NCBI GenBank assembly: GCA_900320855.1
Contig: ONTV01000031.1
Location: 1-39,445 of the forward strand
DNA: 39,445 bases
Reading direction: 5' to 3'
Origin: an uncultured Lentisphaerota bacterium
Lineage (GTDB): Bacteria > Verrucomicrobiota > Kiritimatiellia > RFP12 > UBA1067
Part shown: one piece after another, positions 1-6,713 of the stretch
Numbering within the stretch: position 1 is the stretch's first letter
How the letters are laid out: the number at the start of each line of letters is the position of its first letter
Translations under genes and position numbers: made by a program
Notes under the pieces: model-generated
Told to the model about the DNA's origin: nothing
The model's input: the letters and a program-made list of their open reading frames with translations, nothing else
Database searches by the model: none

Positions 1-25
1 ATTTTTCCTGTCGCGGCGCGGCGTG

Positions 26-54
26 TTGACACGCTCGCGCGAATATGGTTTAAT
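26..54 (+). promoter_or_regulatory. Promoter of the lactonase-fold gene
   Basis: A perfect -35 TTGACA (26-31) lies 17 bp upstream of TTTAAT (49-54), which carries an extended TGG at 46-48. Transcription would begin near 61, leaving a leader of about 8 nt before ATG 69. Confidence 0.7.
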
Positions 55-68
55 CCACCGACAAACAC

Positions 69-1172
69 ATGAACTCGGCATTTCTCATGGCATCGATCCT
101 CAATTGCTACGTCGGCTGCAACACGGGCTCGCCCGATCTGCAGGCCCTCCATGTCCTTTCGTGCGACACGGAGACGGGGCTGGCGAAAATCGTCCAGTCC
201 GTGAAGGGCATCCAGGGCACGACCTACTTCCAGCAGAGTCCCGACGGACGATGGCTCTACTCCGCCATCGGCGAGAAGCGCGACGCGAAGAGCGTCGGCA
301 CCGTCGTGCGCTTCCCGATTGGCCCGGACGGGCGGCTCGGCGAGGTGGAGCGTCTCGCCGAACTGCCGTGCGAGGCGCCGTGCCACGTCTCGCTGTCGCC
401 GGACGGGTCGCGCGTCTTCGCGGCGGCCTATCTCTCCGCGACGGTCGTCTCGCTCAAGGCGGACGGCTCGGACCTGAAGAGCTACGTCTTCCCGGACGAT
501 CACGTCGGCCCGAACCGCCTGCGCCAGAAGAAGGCCTATGCGCACTTCACGTTCCTGACGCCGGACGCCTCGCGGCTCGGCGCCATTGACCTCGGCTGCG
601 ACCGCATCCGCTTCTTCGACCCCGTGACGCTTCAGGTCGATCCGTCGCTCGAAATCACGTGCAATCCCGGCGACGGCCCGCGCCATGCCGTCTGGTCGAA
701 GGACGGGCGCTTCCTTTTCGTTCTCCACGAACTGGGCTCCAGCGTTGCGTCCTACGCCTTTGACGGGCGTTCGTTCACGAAGGTCGGCCAGTGGTCGATG
801 CTGCCGACGACGTTCAACCGCTGGGCGGCGGACGGTGAGACGCTGACGACGAAGGCGGCGGCGATCAAGCTGACGGCGGACGGCGCGGTTCTGCTGGCGT
901 CGAATCGCGGGCACGACTCGATTGCGCTCTTTTCGGTCGATGCCGCGACGGGGCGGCTTGCGTGCCGCAACGTCGCGAAGCTGACCGGGCAGTTCCCGCG
1001 CGACTTCGCGTTCCTGCCTGGCGAGCGGTTCGTGGTCGTCGGGCACAAGATGTCCGACGAGATCCAGGTCTACCGTTTCGACCGTGACGCCTCTGCGCTT
1101 GCGCCCGTGGGCGCGCCGATTCCCTGCTGGCGGCCGCTCTGCTTCGCGTTTGCCCGTCCGGCGGCGCGCTGA
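69..1172 (+). CDS. Lactonase-family beta-propeller protein (6-phosphogluconolactonase Pgl-like)
   Basis: The 367-residue protein resembles the seven-bladed propeller lactonases (YbhE/Pgl-type). Recurrent blade motifs are visible, such as SPDGRWLYSA near residue 57, SLSPDGSRVFAAAY near 115, and GPRHAVWSKDGRFLFVLHE near 205. Family members hydrolyse 6-phosphogluconolactone or related sugar lactones in the cytosol. No signal peptide is seen. ATG 69 is used here, but the in-frame ATG at 87 is equally possible because neither has a convincing ribosome-binding site. It has its own promoter and is separated from the next gene by another promoter, so it is probably monocistronic. The exact lactone cannot be deduced; propellers of this fold also include non-lactonase proteins. 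Confidence 0.75.
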   Translation: MNSAFLMASILNCYVGCNTGSPDLQALHVLSCDTETGLAKIVQSVKGIQGTTYFQQSPDGRWLYSAIGEKRDAKSVGTVVRFPIGPDGRLGEVERLAELPCEAPCHVSLSPDGSRVFAAAYLSATVVSLKADGSDLKSYVFPDDHVGPNRLRQKKAYAHFTFLTPDASRLGAIDLGCDRIRFFDPVTLQVDPSLEITCNPGDGPRHAVWSKDGRFLFVLHELGSSVASYAFDGRSFTKVGQWSMLPTTFNRWAADGETLTTKAAAIKLTADGAVLLASNRGHDSIALFSVDAATGRLACRNVAKLTGQFPRDFAFLPGERFVVVGHKMSDEIQVYRFDRDASALAPVGAPIPCWRPLCFAFARPAAR

Positions 1173-1195
1173 CCCTTCCGCTCGTGTCCGTTTCG

Positions 1196-1204
1196 TGGTA
1201 TAAT
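1196..1204 (+). promoter_or_regulatory. Extended -10 promoter, leaderless type
   Basis: TGGTATAAT ends 8 nt before ATG 1213, with no obvious -35. Initiation 6-8 nt downstream would fall at or next to the start codon, and no Shine-Dalgarno fits in between. Confidence 0.7.
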
Positions 1205-1212
1205 TCGTCCCC

Positions 1213-2127
1213 ATGAAAAGATTCTTCAGGTTTCTTTCCCTTGCCGCGCTCCTGTTCGCGGCTGGCTGTCTTTCCGCGCCGTCGTCGCGCGTCGCGATTC
1301 CCGCCGACCGCATCGGCGTCTGCAGCTGGAGCTGGCGGCTGCCGATGAAGGAGGTCGCCCGCGAGATGGCGGAGGCCGATGTGAAGGGCATCCACCTTGC
1401 GCTGGGGCCGTTCATCGCGCCGGACGAGCGGCATGGCGCGGCGGAGGACGCGGCGGCGCTCGCGTTCGTGAAGGAGAAGATCGCGAAGGGCGAGTGGGTT
1501 CTCATGTCCACGATGATCGGAACGGTCGGGGAGGACTACTCGACGCTTGAGACGATCCGCGAGACGGGCGGCATCGTGCCTGACCGCACGTGGGAGGCGA
1601 ACAAGAAGATCGTGACGGCGGGCGCGCGCCTGACGCAGGAGCTCGGCTGCCGGTACATGTCCACGCACGCGGGCTTCCTCGACGAGTCGAATCCGGCCGC
1701 GCTGAAGAAATACGTCCAGCGCGTGACGTGGATGCGTGACGAATGCCGGAAGTACGGCGTCGAGCTGATCCTCGAGTCGGGGCAGGAGACGGCCGAGGAC
1801 CTGGCCGCGTTCATGCCGCGCGTGCCCGGCGTCGGCATCAACTTCGACCCCGCGAATATGATCCTCTATGCGAAGGGGAAGCCGCGCGAGGCGGTGCGCG
1901 TCCTCGCGCCGTGGATCAAGCAAGTCCATGTCAAGGACGCGCGCGAGACGAAGAAGCCGGGAACGTGGGGCACGGAAGTCCCGTGGGGCGAGGGCGAAGT
2001 GGGCGGCGAGGCGTTCCTGGCGGACTTGGAGGCTTTGGGCTACAAGGGCAACTATGTCGTCGAGCGCGAGGCGGGCGACGACCGTCCGGGCGACATCCGG
2101 CGCGCCGTTCGGGCGCTGCGCCGCTAA
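1213..2127 (+). CDS. Sugar phosphate isomerase/epimerase-like TIM-barrel lipoprotein
   Basis: The 304-residue protein begins with a lipoprotein signal peptide (lipobox FAAGC, Cys19), followed by a xylose-isomerase-like (AP endonuclease 2 family) TIM barrel. Recognisable strands are RIGVCSWSW at the start of the barrel, YMSTHAGF mid-protein, ELILESGQE, VGINFDPANMIL and WIKQVHVKDA, with metal-ligand-type Glu, Asp and His at the strand ends. Cytosolic homologues epimerise or isomerise sugars; this one is predicted to be lipid-anchored and periplasmic. The substrate is unknown. It has its own promoter. The downstream ligase gene begins 40 bp after its stop, so read-through is possible. Confidence 0.8.
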   Translation: MKRFFRFLSLAALLFAAGCLSAPSSRVAIPADRIGVCSWSWRLPMKEVAREMAEADVKGIHLALGPFIAPDERHGAAEDAAALAFVKEKIAKGEWVLMSTMIGTVGEDYSTLETIRETGGIVPDRTWEANKKIVTAGARLTQELGCRYMSTHAGFLDESNPAALKKYVQRVTWMRDECRKYGVELILESGQETAEDLAAFMPRVPGVGINFDPANMILYAKGKPREAVRVLAPWIKQVHVKDARETKKPGTWGTEVPWGEGEVGGEAFLADLEALGYKGNYVVEREAGDDRPGDIRRAVRALRR

Positions 2128-2167
2128 GGGCGGCCTTGTAACAGAACAGTAAACGAAGGGTTTTCCT

Positions 2168-3853
2168 ATGACGATTCGCGGTCTGATCGAGAAGTGGGCG
2201 GGCATTCAGCCGAATGCGAAGCTCTTCACCTACAACGAGGACAAGGTCTGGAAGACCCGCTCCTACGCGGCGTCCCTGAAGGGCGTCCGCGAGATTGCCG
2301 AGGGCTACGGCACGCGCTTCGGGCTGAAGCCGCGCGACGAGAACGCGGCGCTGATTCTGGCGAACTCGCCGACCTGGATCGAGTCGTACCTCGCGCAGGT
2401 CGGCACGGGCGTCTCGGTCGTGCCGATCGACCCGAAGCTCCACAACGAGGAGGTCGCCTACATCCTGAAGGACGCCGAGGTGCGCGTCGTGACGACCGGT
2501 CCCGAGCATCTCCGGATGATGATGCAGATCGCGAAGGAGCTTCCCTGCCTTCGGGCCGTCGTCGTCGTCGGGGGCGTCATCAACGCGGGGCAGAAGATCG
2601 ACGGGCGCGTCGAGGTCGTCGGCTATGAGAGCCTGCGCCTCGCGGGCGGCGGCGCGTGGTACGACGCCCACGTCGCCGAGCCGTCGGACATCGCGTCCAT
2701 CATCTACACGTCGGGCACGACGGGCAAGCCCAAGGGCGCGATGCTCACGCACGCGAACTTTATCGCCGACCTCGAAGGGGCCTACAAGCTCTTCGGCACC
2801 GTCACGAACAAGGACTCGTTCTTCGTCGTCCTCCCGCTTTTCCACGCCTTCTCGTTCTCGGCGAACTTCATCGCCTCGATGATGAAGGGCGCGTCGATGT
2901 GCTTCTGCCAATCGCTGCGCACCGTCGGGCAGGACATCCACGACCTCAAGCCGACCGTCATCTGCGCGGTGCCGCTCCTCGCGGAGAAGCTGCACGAGAA
3001 GATCGAGTCGGGGCTCGCGAAGTCGAAGCTCGCGCAGTTCCTCATGAAGATCGGGCTACGCGGGCCGGTCATGCACATGGTGAAGCTGAGACTCGGCGGA
3101 CGCCTGCGTTTCTTCATCACCGGCGGCGCGCCGTGCCCGCGTCCCGTGATGGAATGCTTCAAGCGCATCCACGTGCGCTTCCTCGAAGGCTACGGGCTGA
3201 CGGAATGCTCGCCGATCGTCTCGGTGTGTCCGCCCGAAGTCATCAAGATCGGCACGATCGGCCCGGCGATCGGCGGCATCGAGGTGCGCCTCGCCGATCC
3301 GAACGAGCAGGGCGTCGGCGAGATCCAGGTGAAGGGCCCGATTGTCATGCAGGGCTACTTCCACAATCCGGACGCGACGGCCGAGGCGTTCGAGGACGAC
3401 GGCAAGGGCGGTCTCTGGTTCCGCACGGGCGACCTCGCGTCGATGGACGAGGACGGCTTCATCACGATTCGCGGGCGCAAGAAGGCGCTGATCGTCAACC
3501 GCGAAGGCAAGAACATCTATCCGGAGGAGGTCGAGAACACGATCGCGAAGGAGCCGTGCATCTCGGACGTCGTCGTCGTCGGCTACACGCAGGGGGACGA
3601 TCCGGGCGAGAAGGTCGGCGCGATCATCTATCCGAACGAGGACTGGTTCAAGGATCGCAACGGCGGCACGTTGCCCGCGTGGGAGGACGTCGAGAAGTTC
3701 GCCATCAAGCACGCGCAGGAGCGCTGCGCGGAGCTCGCCGACTACAAGCGCGTGCGCAAGGTCGTCTGCGCGAAGGAGCCGCTCGTGCGCACGTCGATCG
3801 GCAAGGTCAAGCGCGTCGCCTACAAGGGCGCGCTGGACGAGGATGGGAAATAA
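2168..3853 (+). CDS. AMP-dependent synthetase/ligase (long-chain fatty-acid-CoA ligase type)
   Basis: The 561-residue cytosolic enzyme of the ANL superfamily activates a carboxylate with ATP to an acyl-adenylate and then, by family analogy, transfers it to CoA. Motifs in order are the P-loop-like IIYTSGTTGKPKGAMLTH near residue 180, GYGLTECSP near 345, FRTGDLASMDEDGFITIRGRKKALI near 420-440, and GKNIYPEEVEN. The late lysine motif is TSIGKVKR near the C-terminus. The A8/A10 signatures fit FadD15-type acyl-CoA synthetases; the chain length cannot be told. The start is preceded only by a weak purine stretch (CGAAGGG). Its stop codon lies within a 33-bp sequence that recurs exactly at 34457-34489. 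Confidence 0.85.
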   Translation: MTIRGLIEKWAGIQPNAKLFTYNEDKVWKTRSYAASLKGVREIAEGYGTRFGLKPRDENAALILANSPTWIESYLAQVGTGVSVVPIDPKLHNEEVAYILKDAEVRVVTTGPEHLRMMMQIAKELPCLRAVVVVGGVINAGQKIDGRVEVVGYESLRLAGGGAWYDAHVAEPSDIASIIYTSGTTGKPKGAMLTHANFIADLEGAYKLFGTVTNKDSFFVVLPLFHAFSFSANFIASMMKGASMCFCQSLRTVGQDIHDLKPTVICAVPLLAEKLHEKIESGLAKSKLAQFLMKIGLRGPVMHMVKLRLGGRLRFFITGGAPCPRPVMECFKRIHVRFLEGYGLTECSPIVSVCPPEVIKIGTIGPAIGGIEVRLADPNEQGVGEIQVKGPIVMQGYFHNPDATAEAFEDDGKGGLWFRTGDLASMDEDGFITIRGRKKALIVNREGKNIYPEEVENTIAKEPCISDVVVVGYTQGDDPGEKVGAIIYPNEDWFKDRNGGTLPAWEDVEKFAIKHAQERCAELADYKRVRKVVCAKEPLVRTSIGKVKRVAYKGALDEDGK

Positions 3854-3935
3854 TCGAATGGTCGAATGATCGAATGATCGAATGATCGAATGAGCGAGTG
3901 AGCGAATGGGCGAGTGAATGATCGAGTGATTGGAT
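3854..3935 (+). repeat. Degenerate octamer array, GAATGATC family (copy 1)
   Basis: About ten 8-bp units (GAATGGTC, GAATGATC x3, GAATGAGC, GAGTGAGC, GAATGGGC and further decayed copies) fill the whole gap between the acyl-CoA ligase stop and the next gene. The ATG of the next gene (3934) is part of the last unit. The left end, 3845-3877, is identical over 33 bp to 34457-34489. Confidence 0.9.
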
Positions 3936-4920
3936 GAAAGAGAGTAATTTCTACCTCATCTGGCTGGAATGGCCGGAGTCGTGCTTCCGCGCGGACGCGG
4001 AAGCACTTCGGTTTCTGAAGACGCTTGTTCCGGTGGGCAGCTGCCTCGTGCGCGCGCGGAGCGAGGCCGCGTTCCTGAGCCAGCTGCCGCAGGCGACGCA
4101 TGTCGTGACGTGGCACTTCAAGAGAGAGTGGTTTGTCCGCGCGCCGAAGCTGAAGGTGCTGGCGACGCCGGGGGCCGGCCGCGAGCTCGTCGCGCTGGAG
4201 GCGCCGCCCGGCGTGACGCTGCACTTCGGGCGCTTTCACGGCGACATCATGTCCGAGTCGGTCGCGGCGTTCGTCCTCGCCTGGGCGCGCGGCTTCTTCG
4301 CCGTGCGCGACTACGCGGGCTATGGCGGCGCGCAGGCGACCGCCGTTCCGAACTGGCCGCGCGCGGAATTGAGCGACCGCTGCTTCACGGTCGCCGGCAC
4401 GAAGGCCGTGATCGTCGGCTACGGGCGCGTCGGCGGCGCAATCGGGCGGCGGCTGGAGTCGCTGGGCGTGTCCGTCCAGGGCTTCTCGCGGCGCAACCTC
4501 GGCGACCTCGACGCGGCGCTGAAGACGGCGGACTGGCTCGTCCTCGCGTTGCCGAGCGACACGGGGACGGACGGCTTCCTTTCGCGGACGCGGCTTCGGA
4601 AGCTGCCGAAGCGTGCGGTCGTCGTCAATGTCGGGCGCGGCAATGCGGTGGACGAGCCGGCGCTCGTCGAGGCGCTGCGGACGGGGCGGATTGCCGGTGC
4701 GTATCTCGACGTCTTTCTGTCCGAACCCGGCCCGCTGGAGAGGATTATTGGGCGTGGGAAGGTGGGAGCGTGGGAAGGTGGGGACAGGCCCCGAACAATC
4801 CTGGGGACAGACCCCCAGAGGTTGCCGCCGAATTTGATTCGAATGCCGCATGCGTCGGCGTTTTCGCGCGATTATCTGAAGCGTTGCTTTCAGGAGCTGA
4901 AGGATGACGGGTGTCTTTGA
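3934..4920 (+). CDS. D-2-hydroxyacid dehydrogenase family protein, with in-frame repeat insertion
   Basis: The 328-residue NAD(P)-dependent oxidoreductase has a Rossmann signature KAVIVGYGRVGGAIGRRL (around residues 155-172), followed by the family motif VVVNVGRGNAVDEPALVEAL and GAYLDVFLSEPGPLE. The catalytic His is in MPHASAF. It presumably reduces a 2-keto acid or oxidises a D-2-hydroxy acid; the substrate is unknown. Residues about 274-294, between EPGPLE and LPPNLIRMPH, are encoded by an octamer array and two GGGGACAG elements; this is the loop before the catalytic His strand. The chosen ATG lies in the upstream repeat array and has no Shine-Dalgarno, so the start is uncertain. The 3' end overlaps tsaE by 17 nt. 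Confidence 0.8.
   Translation: MKESNFYLIWLEWPESCFRADAEALRFLKTLVPVGSCLVRARSEAAFLSQLPQATHVVTWHFKREWFVRAPKLKVLATPGAGRELVALEAPPGVTLHFGRFHGDIMSESVAAFVLAWARGFFAVRDYAGYGGAQATAVPNWPRAELSDRCFTVAGTKAVIVGYGRVGGAIGRRLESLGVSVQGFSRRNLGDLDAALKTADWLVLALPSDTGTDGFLSRTRLRKLPKRAVVVNVGRGNAVDEPALVEALRTGRIAGAYLDVFLSEPGPLERIIGRGKVGAWEGGDRPRTILGTDPQRLPPNLIRMPHASAFSRDYLKRCFQELKDDGCL
4754..4815 (+). repeat. In-frame octamer array (GTGGGAAG family) plus two GGGGACAGnCCCC elements
   Basis: Four octamers (GTGGGAAG 4754, GTGGGAGC 4762, GTGGGAAG 4770, GTGGGGAC 4778) run into two imperfect palindromes, GGGGACAGGCCCC (4780-4792) and GGGGACAGACCCC (4803-4815). All lie inside the hydroxyacid dehydrogenase gene without breaking the frame. 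The palindromes look like REP-type units, but no transposase gene is nearby. Confidence 0.85.
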
Positions 4921-5347
4921 GGCCAATTCCGTCGAGGAGACGTGGGCGCTTGCGCGGCAGTTTGCGGCCGAGCTGAAGCGGGGTGACGTCGTTTGCCTCG
5001 AAGGCGATCTGGGCGCGGGGAAGACGACGTTCACGCAGGGGCTCGCCGCCGCGCTTGGCGTCGCGGGGCGCGTGACGTCCCCGACCTTCTGCCTGGTGCA
5101 GGAGCATCGGAGAGTGGGAAAGTGGGAAAGTGGGAAGGTGCCACTCCTCCTCGTCCATATGGACCTCTATCGTCTGCGTGGCGAGGACGACGTGCTGGCG
5201 ATCGGATGGGAGGACTATTTGGCCGAAGGCGCGATTCTCGTCGTCGAGTGGCCGGAGCGGGCGGGCTCGCTCATTCCGCCGACGGCGAAGCATGTCGTCT
5301 TCACGCATCTGGACGGACACGAGCGCCGTCGCCTTGAGTTTGCGTAG
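4904..5347 (+). CDS. tsaE: tRNA threonylcarbamoyladenosine biosynthesis ATPase TsaE
   Basis: The 147-residue P-loop ATPase works with TsaB and TsaD to make the universal t6A37 of ANN-decoding tRNAs. Its Walker A is GDLGAGKTTFTQGLA (about residues 32-46); the family motif SPTFCLVQEH follows, then MDLYRLRGEDD and the late VEWPE. It starts inside the end of the dehydrogenase gene (17-nt overlap), suggesting translational coupling. Residues about 67-81, between the VQEH strand and LVHMDLYRL, are extra relative to typical TsaE and are encoded by GTGGGAAA repeats; in known structures this is a loop position. No tsaB or tsaD is in the window. Confidence 0.9.
   Translation: MTGVFEANSVEETWALARQFAAELKRGDVVCLEGDLGAGKTTFTQGLAAALGVAGRVTSPTFCLVQEHRRVGKWESGKVPLLLVHMDLYRLRGEDDVLAIGWEDYLAEGAILVVEWPERAGSLIPPTAKHVVFTHLDGHERRRLEFA
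5114..5137 (+). repeat. In-frame octamer array (GTGGGAAA x3) inside tsaE
   Basis: Three perfect-register octamers (GTGGGAAA, GTGGGAAA, GTGGGAAG) encode a KWESGK-type peptide. The 24 bp keep the frame. The unit is the same as at 4754 and 38111. Confidence 0.9.
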
Positions 5348-5374
5348 TGGGCGCCCACGGGCATTTCCCATTTT

Positions 5375-5383
5375 TGCTATAAT
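5375..5383 (+). promoter_or_regulatory. Extended -10 promoter of the serine-hydrolase gene
   Basis: TGCTATAAT lies 28 bp after the tsaE stop. Transcription would begin near 5390, giving a leader of about 58 nt that contains the 5400-5441 tandem duplication. Confidence 0.7.
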
Positions 5384-5399
5384 ACAGCGATACGATATG

Positions 5400-5441
5400 T
5401 TTCACAGAACAGAAAGGAAGTTTCACAGAACAGAAAGGAAA
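5400..5441 (+). repeat. 21-bp tandem duplication carrying two Shine-Dalgarno-like cores
   Basis: Two adjacent 21-bp copies (5400-5420 and 5421-5441) differ only at the last base. Each contains ACAGAACAG followed by AAAGGAA. The second AAAGGAA is well placed for ATG 5448. A similar ACAGAACAG precedes the ligase gene at about 2143. Confidence 0.9.
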
Positions 5442-5447
5442 AATCGG

Positions 5448-6680
5448 ATGACCATGAAGAAGACACTCCTCCTCTCCGCGTTGGCGGCGGCGCTTGCTGG
5501 CTGCTGCACGGCCAAGGGCCCCAAGGATTCGGGCACGACGTTCGCGCGAGACGCGCTCCAGCCCTACGTGGACTCCGGCGAACTGCCGGGTGCGATCAAC
5601 GTCTTCTACAAGGACGGCGTGCAGGAGACGTGCGCGATCGGCTATGCGGACGTCGCGGCGAAGCGCAAGATCACGCTGGACGACGTCTATATGCAGTGCT
5701 CTCAGACGAAGGGCTTCTGCGGCGTGACGATCGCGAAGCTCGTGGAGGAAGGGAAGATCTCGCTGGACGACCCCGTCTCGAAATACCTCCCCGAATTCAA
5801 GACGCTGTGGATCAAGTCGTCCGAGTCGAACGGCGTGCGGACGCTCGTGAAGGCGAAGAACATCCTCACGGTCCGCATGGTGCTGAACCACACGGGCGGC
5901 TTCCCGTTCGAGATCTGCGCGAAGCAGGGCAACATCAGGGGCGGCGGCTGGTCGGGCGGCGCGCCGCTTCGCCAGACGGCGGCGATCGCGGCGGCCTCGC
6001 CGCTCCTGTTCGAGCCGGGCACGAAGGTGCAGTACTCGAACACGGGCATCGACATCGGCGCGGCGGTCGTCGAGGTCGTGACGGGGATGCACTGGGAGGA
6101 CTACCTCCAGCAGACGGTGCTGGATCCGCTCGGCATGAAGGACACGACGTTCTGGCCGACGGACGAGCAGCTCTCCCACCTCGTCGAGAGCTACACCTGC
6201 CAGAAGGGCCAGCCGGCGAAGTACCTCTACGAGCACGCGATGGAGCAGCGGCCCTACAACGACCGTGGCCGCATCTTCGCCTCGGCGGGTGCGGGCCTCT
6301 GGACGACGGCGAACGACCAGCTCAAGTTCTACAAGATGCTCATGAACCTCGGCGTCGGCGACAACGGCGTGCGGATTCTCAAGGAGGAGACGGTCAAGTC
6401 GATTCTCGCGGTCTCGACGCGCCCGGCGGGGTTCAACGGCTACTCGCTCGGCCTGACCGCGCCGGTGAAGGACGGGGATGCCCAGTGGTTCGGCCACGGC
6501 GGCGCGTGGGGCACGAACTGCATGGTCAACTGGCACCGCAAGGAGCTGAAGCTCTGGGCCGTGCAGCTCGAGGGCTCGCCGCGTCCGTGGGACAAGGCGC
6601 GCGGCGAGGCCGAGAAGAAGTTCTTCCAGTACGTGATCGACAATTCGGGCGTCAACGCCTACACGGGGCGCGTGAAGTAA
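5448..6680 (+). CDS. Serine-hydrolase lipoprotein (beta-lactamase class C/esterase family)
   Basis: The 410-residue protein has a lipoprotein signal peptide (lipobox LAGC near residue 20), then a beta-lactamase-like penicillin-recognising fold. The nucleophile motif SQTK is at Ser85-Lys88, a YSN triad (QYSNTG) lies around residue 195, and HGGAWG serves as the third motif near the C-terminus. It is predicted to be lipid-anchored in the periplasm. Family members are esterases, D-aminopeptidases, DD-peptidases or beta-lactamases; resistance should not be assumed. ATG 5448 (MTMKK) and ATG 5454 (MKK) are both possible; AAAGGAA lies upstream. It has its own promoter after tsaE. Confidence 0.82.
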   Translation: MTMKKTLLLSALAAALAGCCTAKGPKDSGTTFARDALQPYVDSGELPGAINVFYKDGVQETCAIGYADVAAKRKITLDDVYMQCSQTKGFCGVTIAKLVEEGKISLDDPVSKYLPEFKTLWIKSSESNGVRTLVKAKNILTVRMVLNHTGGFPFEICAKQGNIRGGGWSGGAPLRQTAAIAAASPLLFEPGTKVQYSNTGIDIGAAVVEVVTGMHWEDYLQQTVLDPLGMKDTTFWPTDEQLSHLVESYTCQKGQPAKYLYEHAMEQRPYNDRGRIFASAGAGLWTTANDQLKFYKMLMNLGVGDNGVRILKEETVKSILAVSTRPAGFNGYSLGLTAPVKDGDAQWFGHGGAWGTNCMVNWHRKELKLWAVQLEGSPRPWDKARGEAEKKFFQYVIDNSGVNAYTGRVK

Positions 6681-6713
6681 GCGCACGAATCCAGGGAGAG
6701 AAAGAGACAGGCG

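Noticed and set aside
23-589. Open frame overlapping the first promoter and lactonase gene
   Set aside because: It starts on the -35 box and gives an Arg/Gly-rich shadow translation; the lactonase frame has clear homology features.
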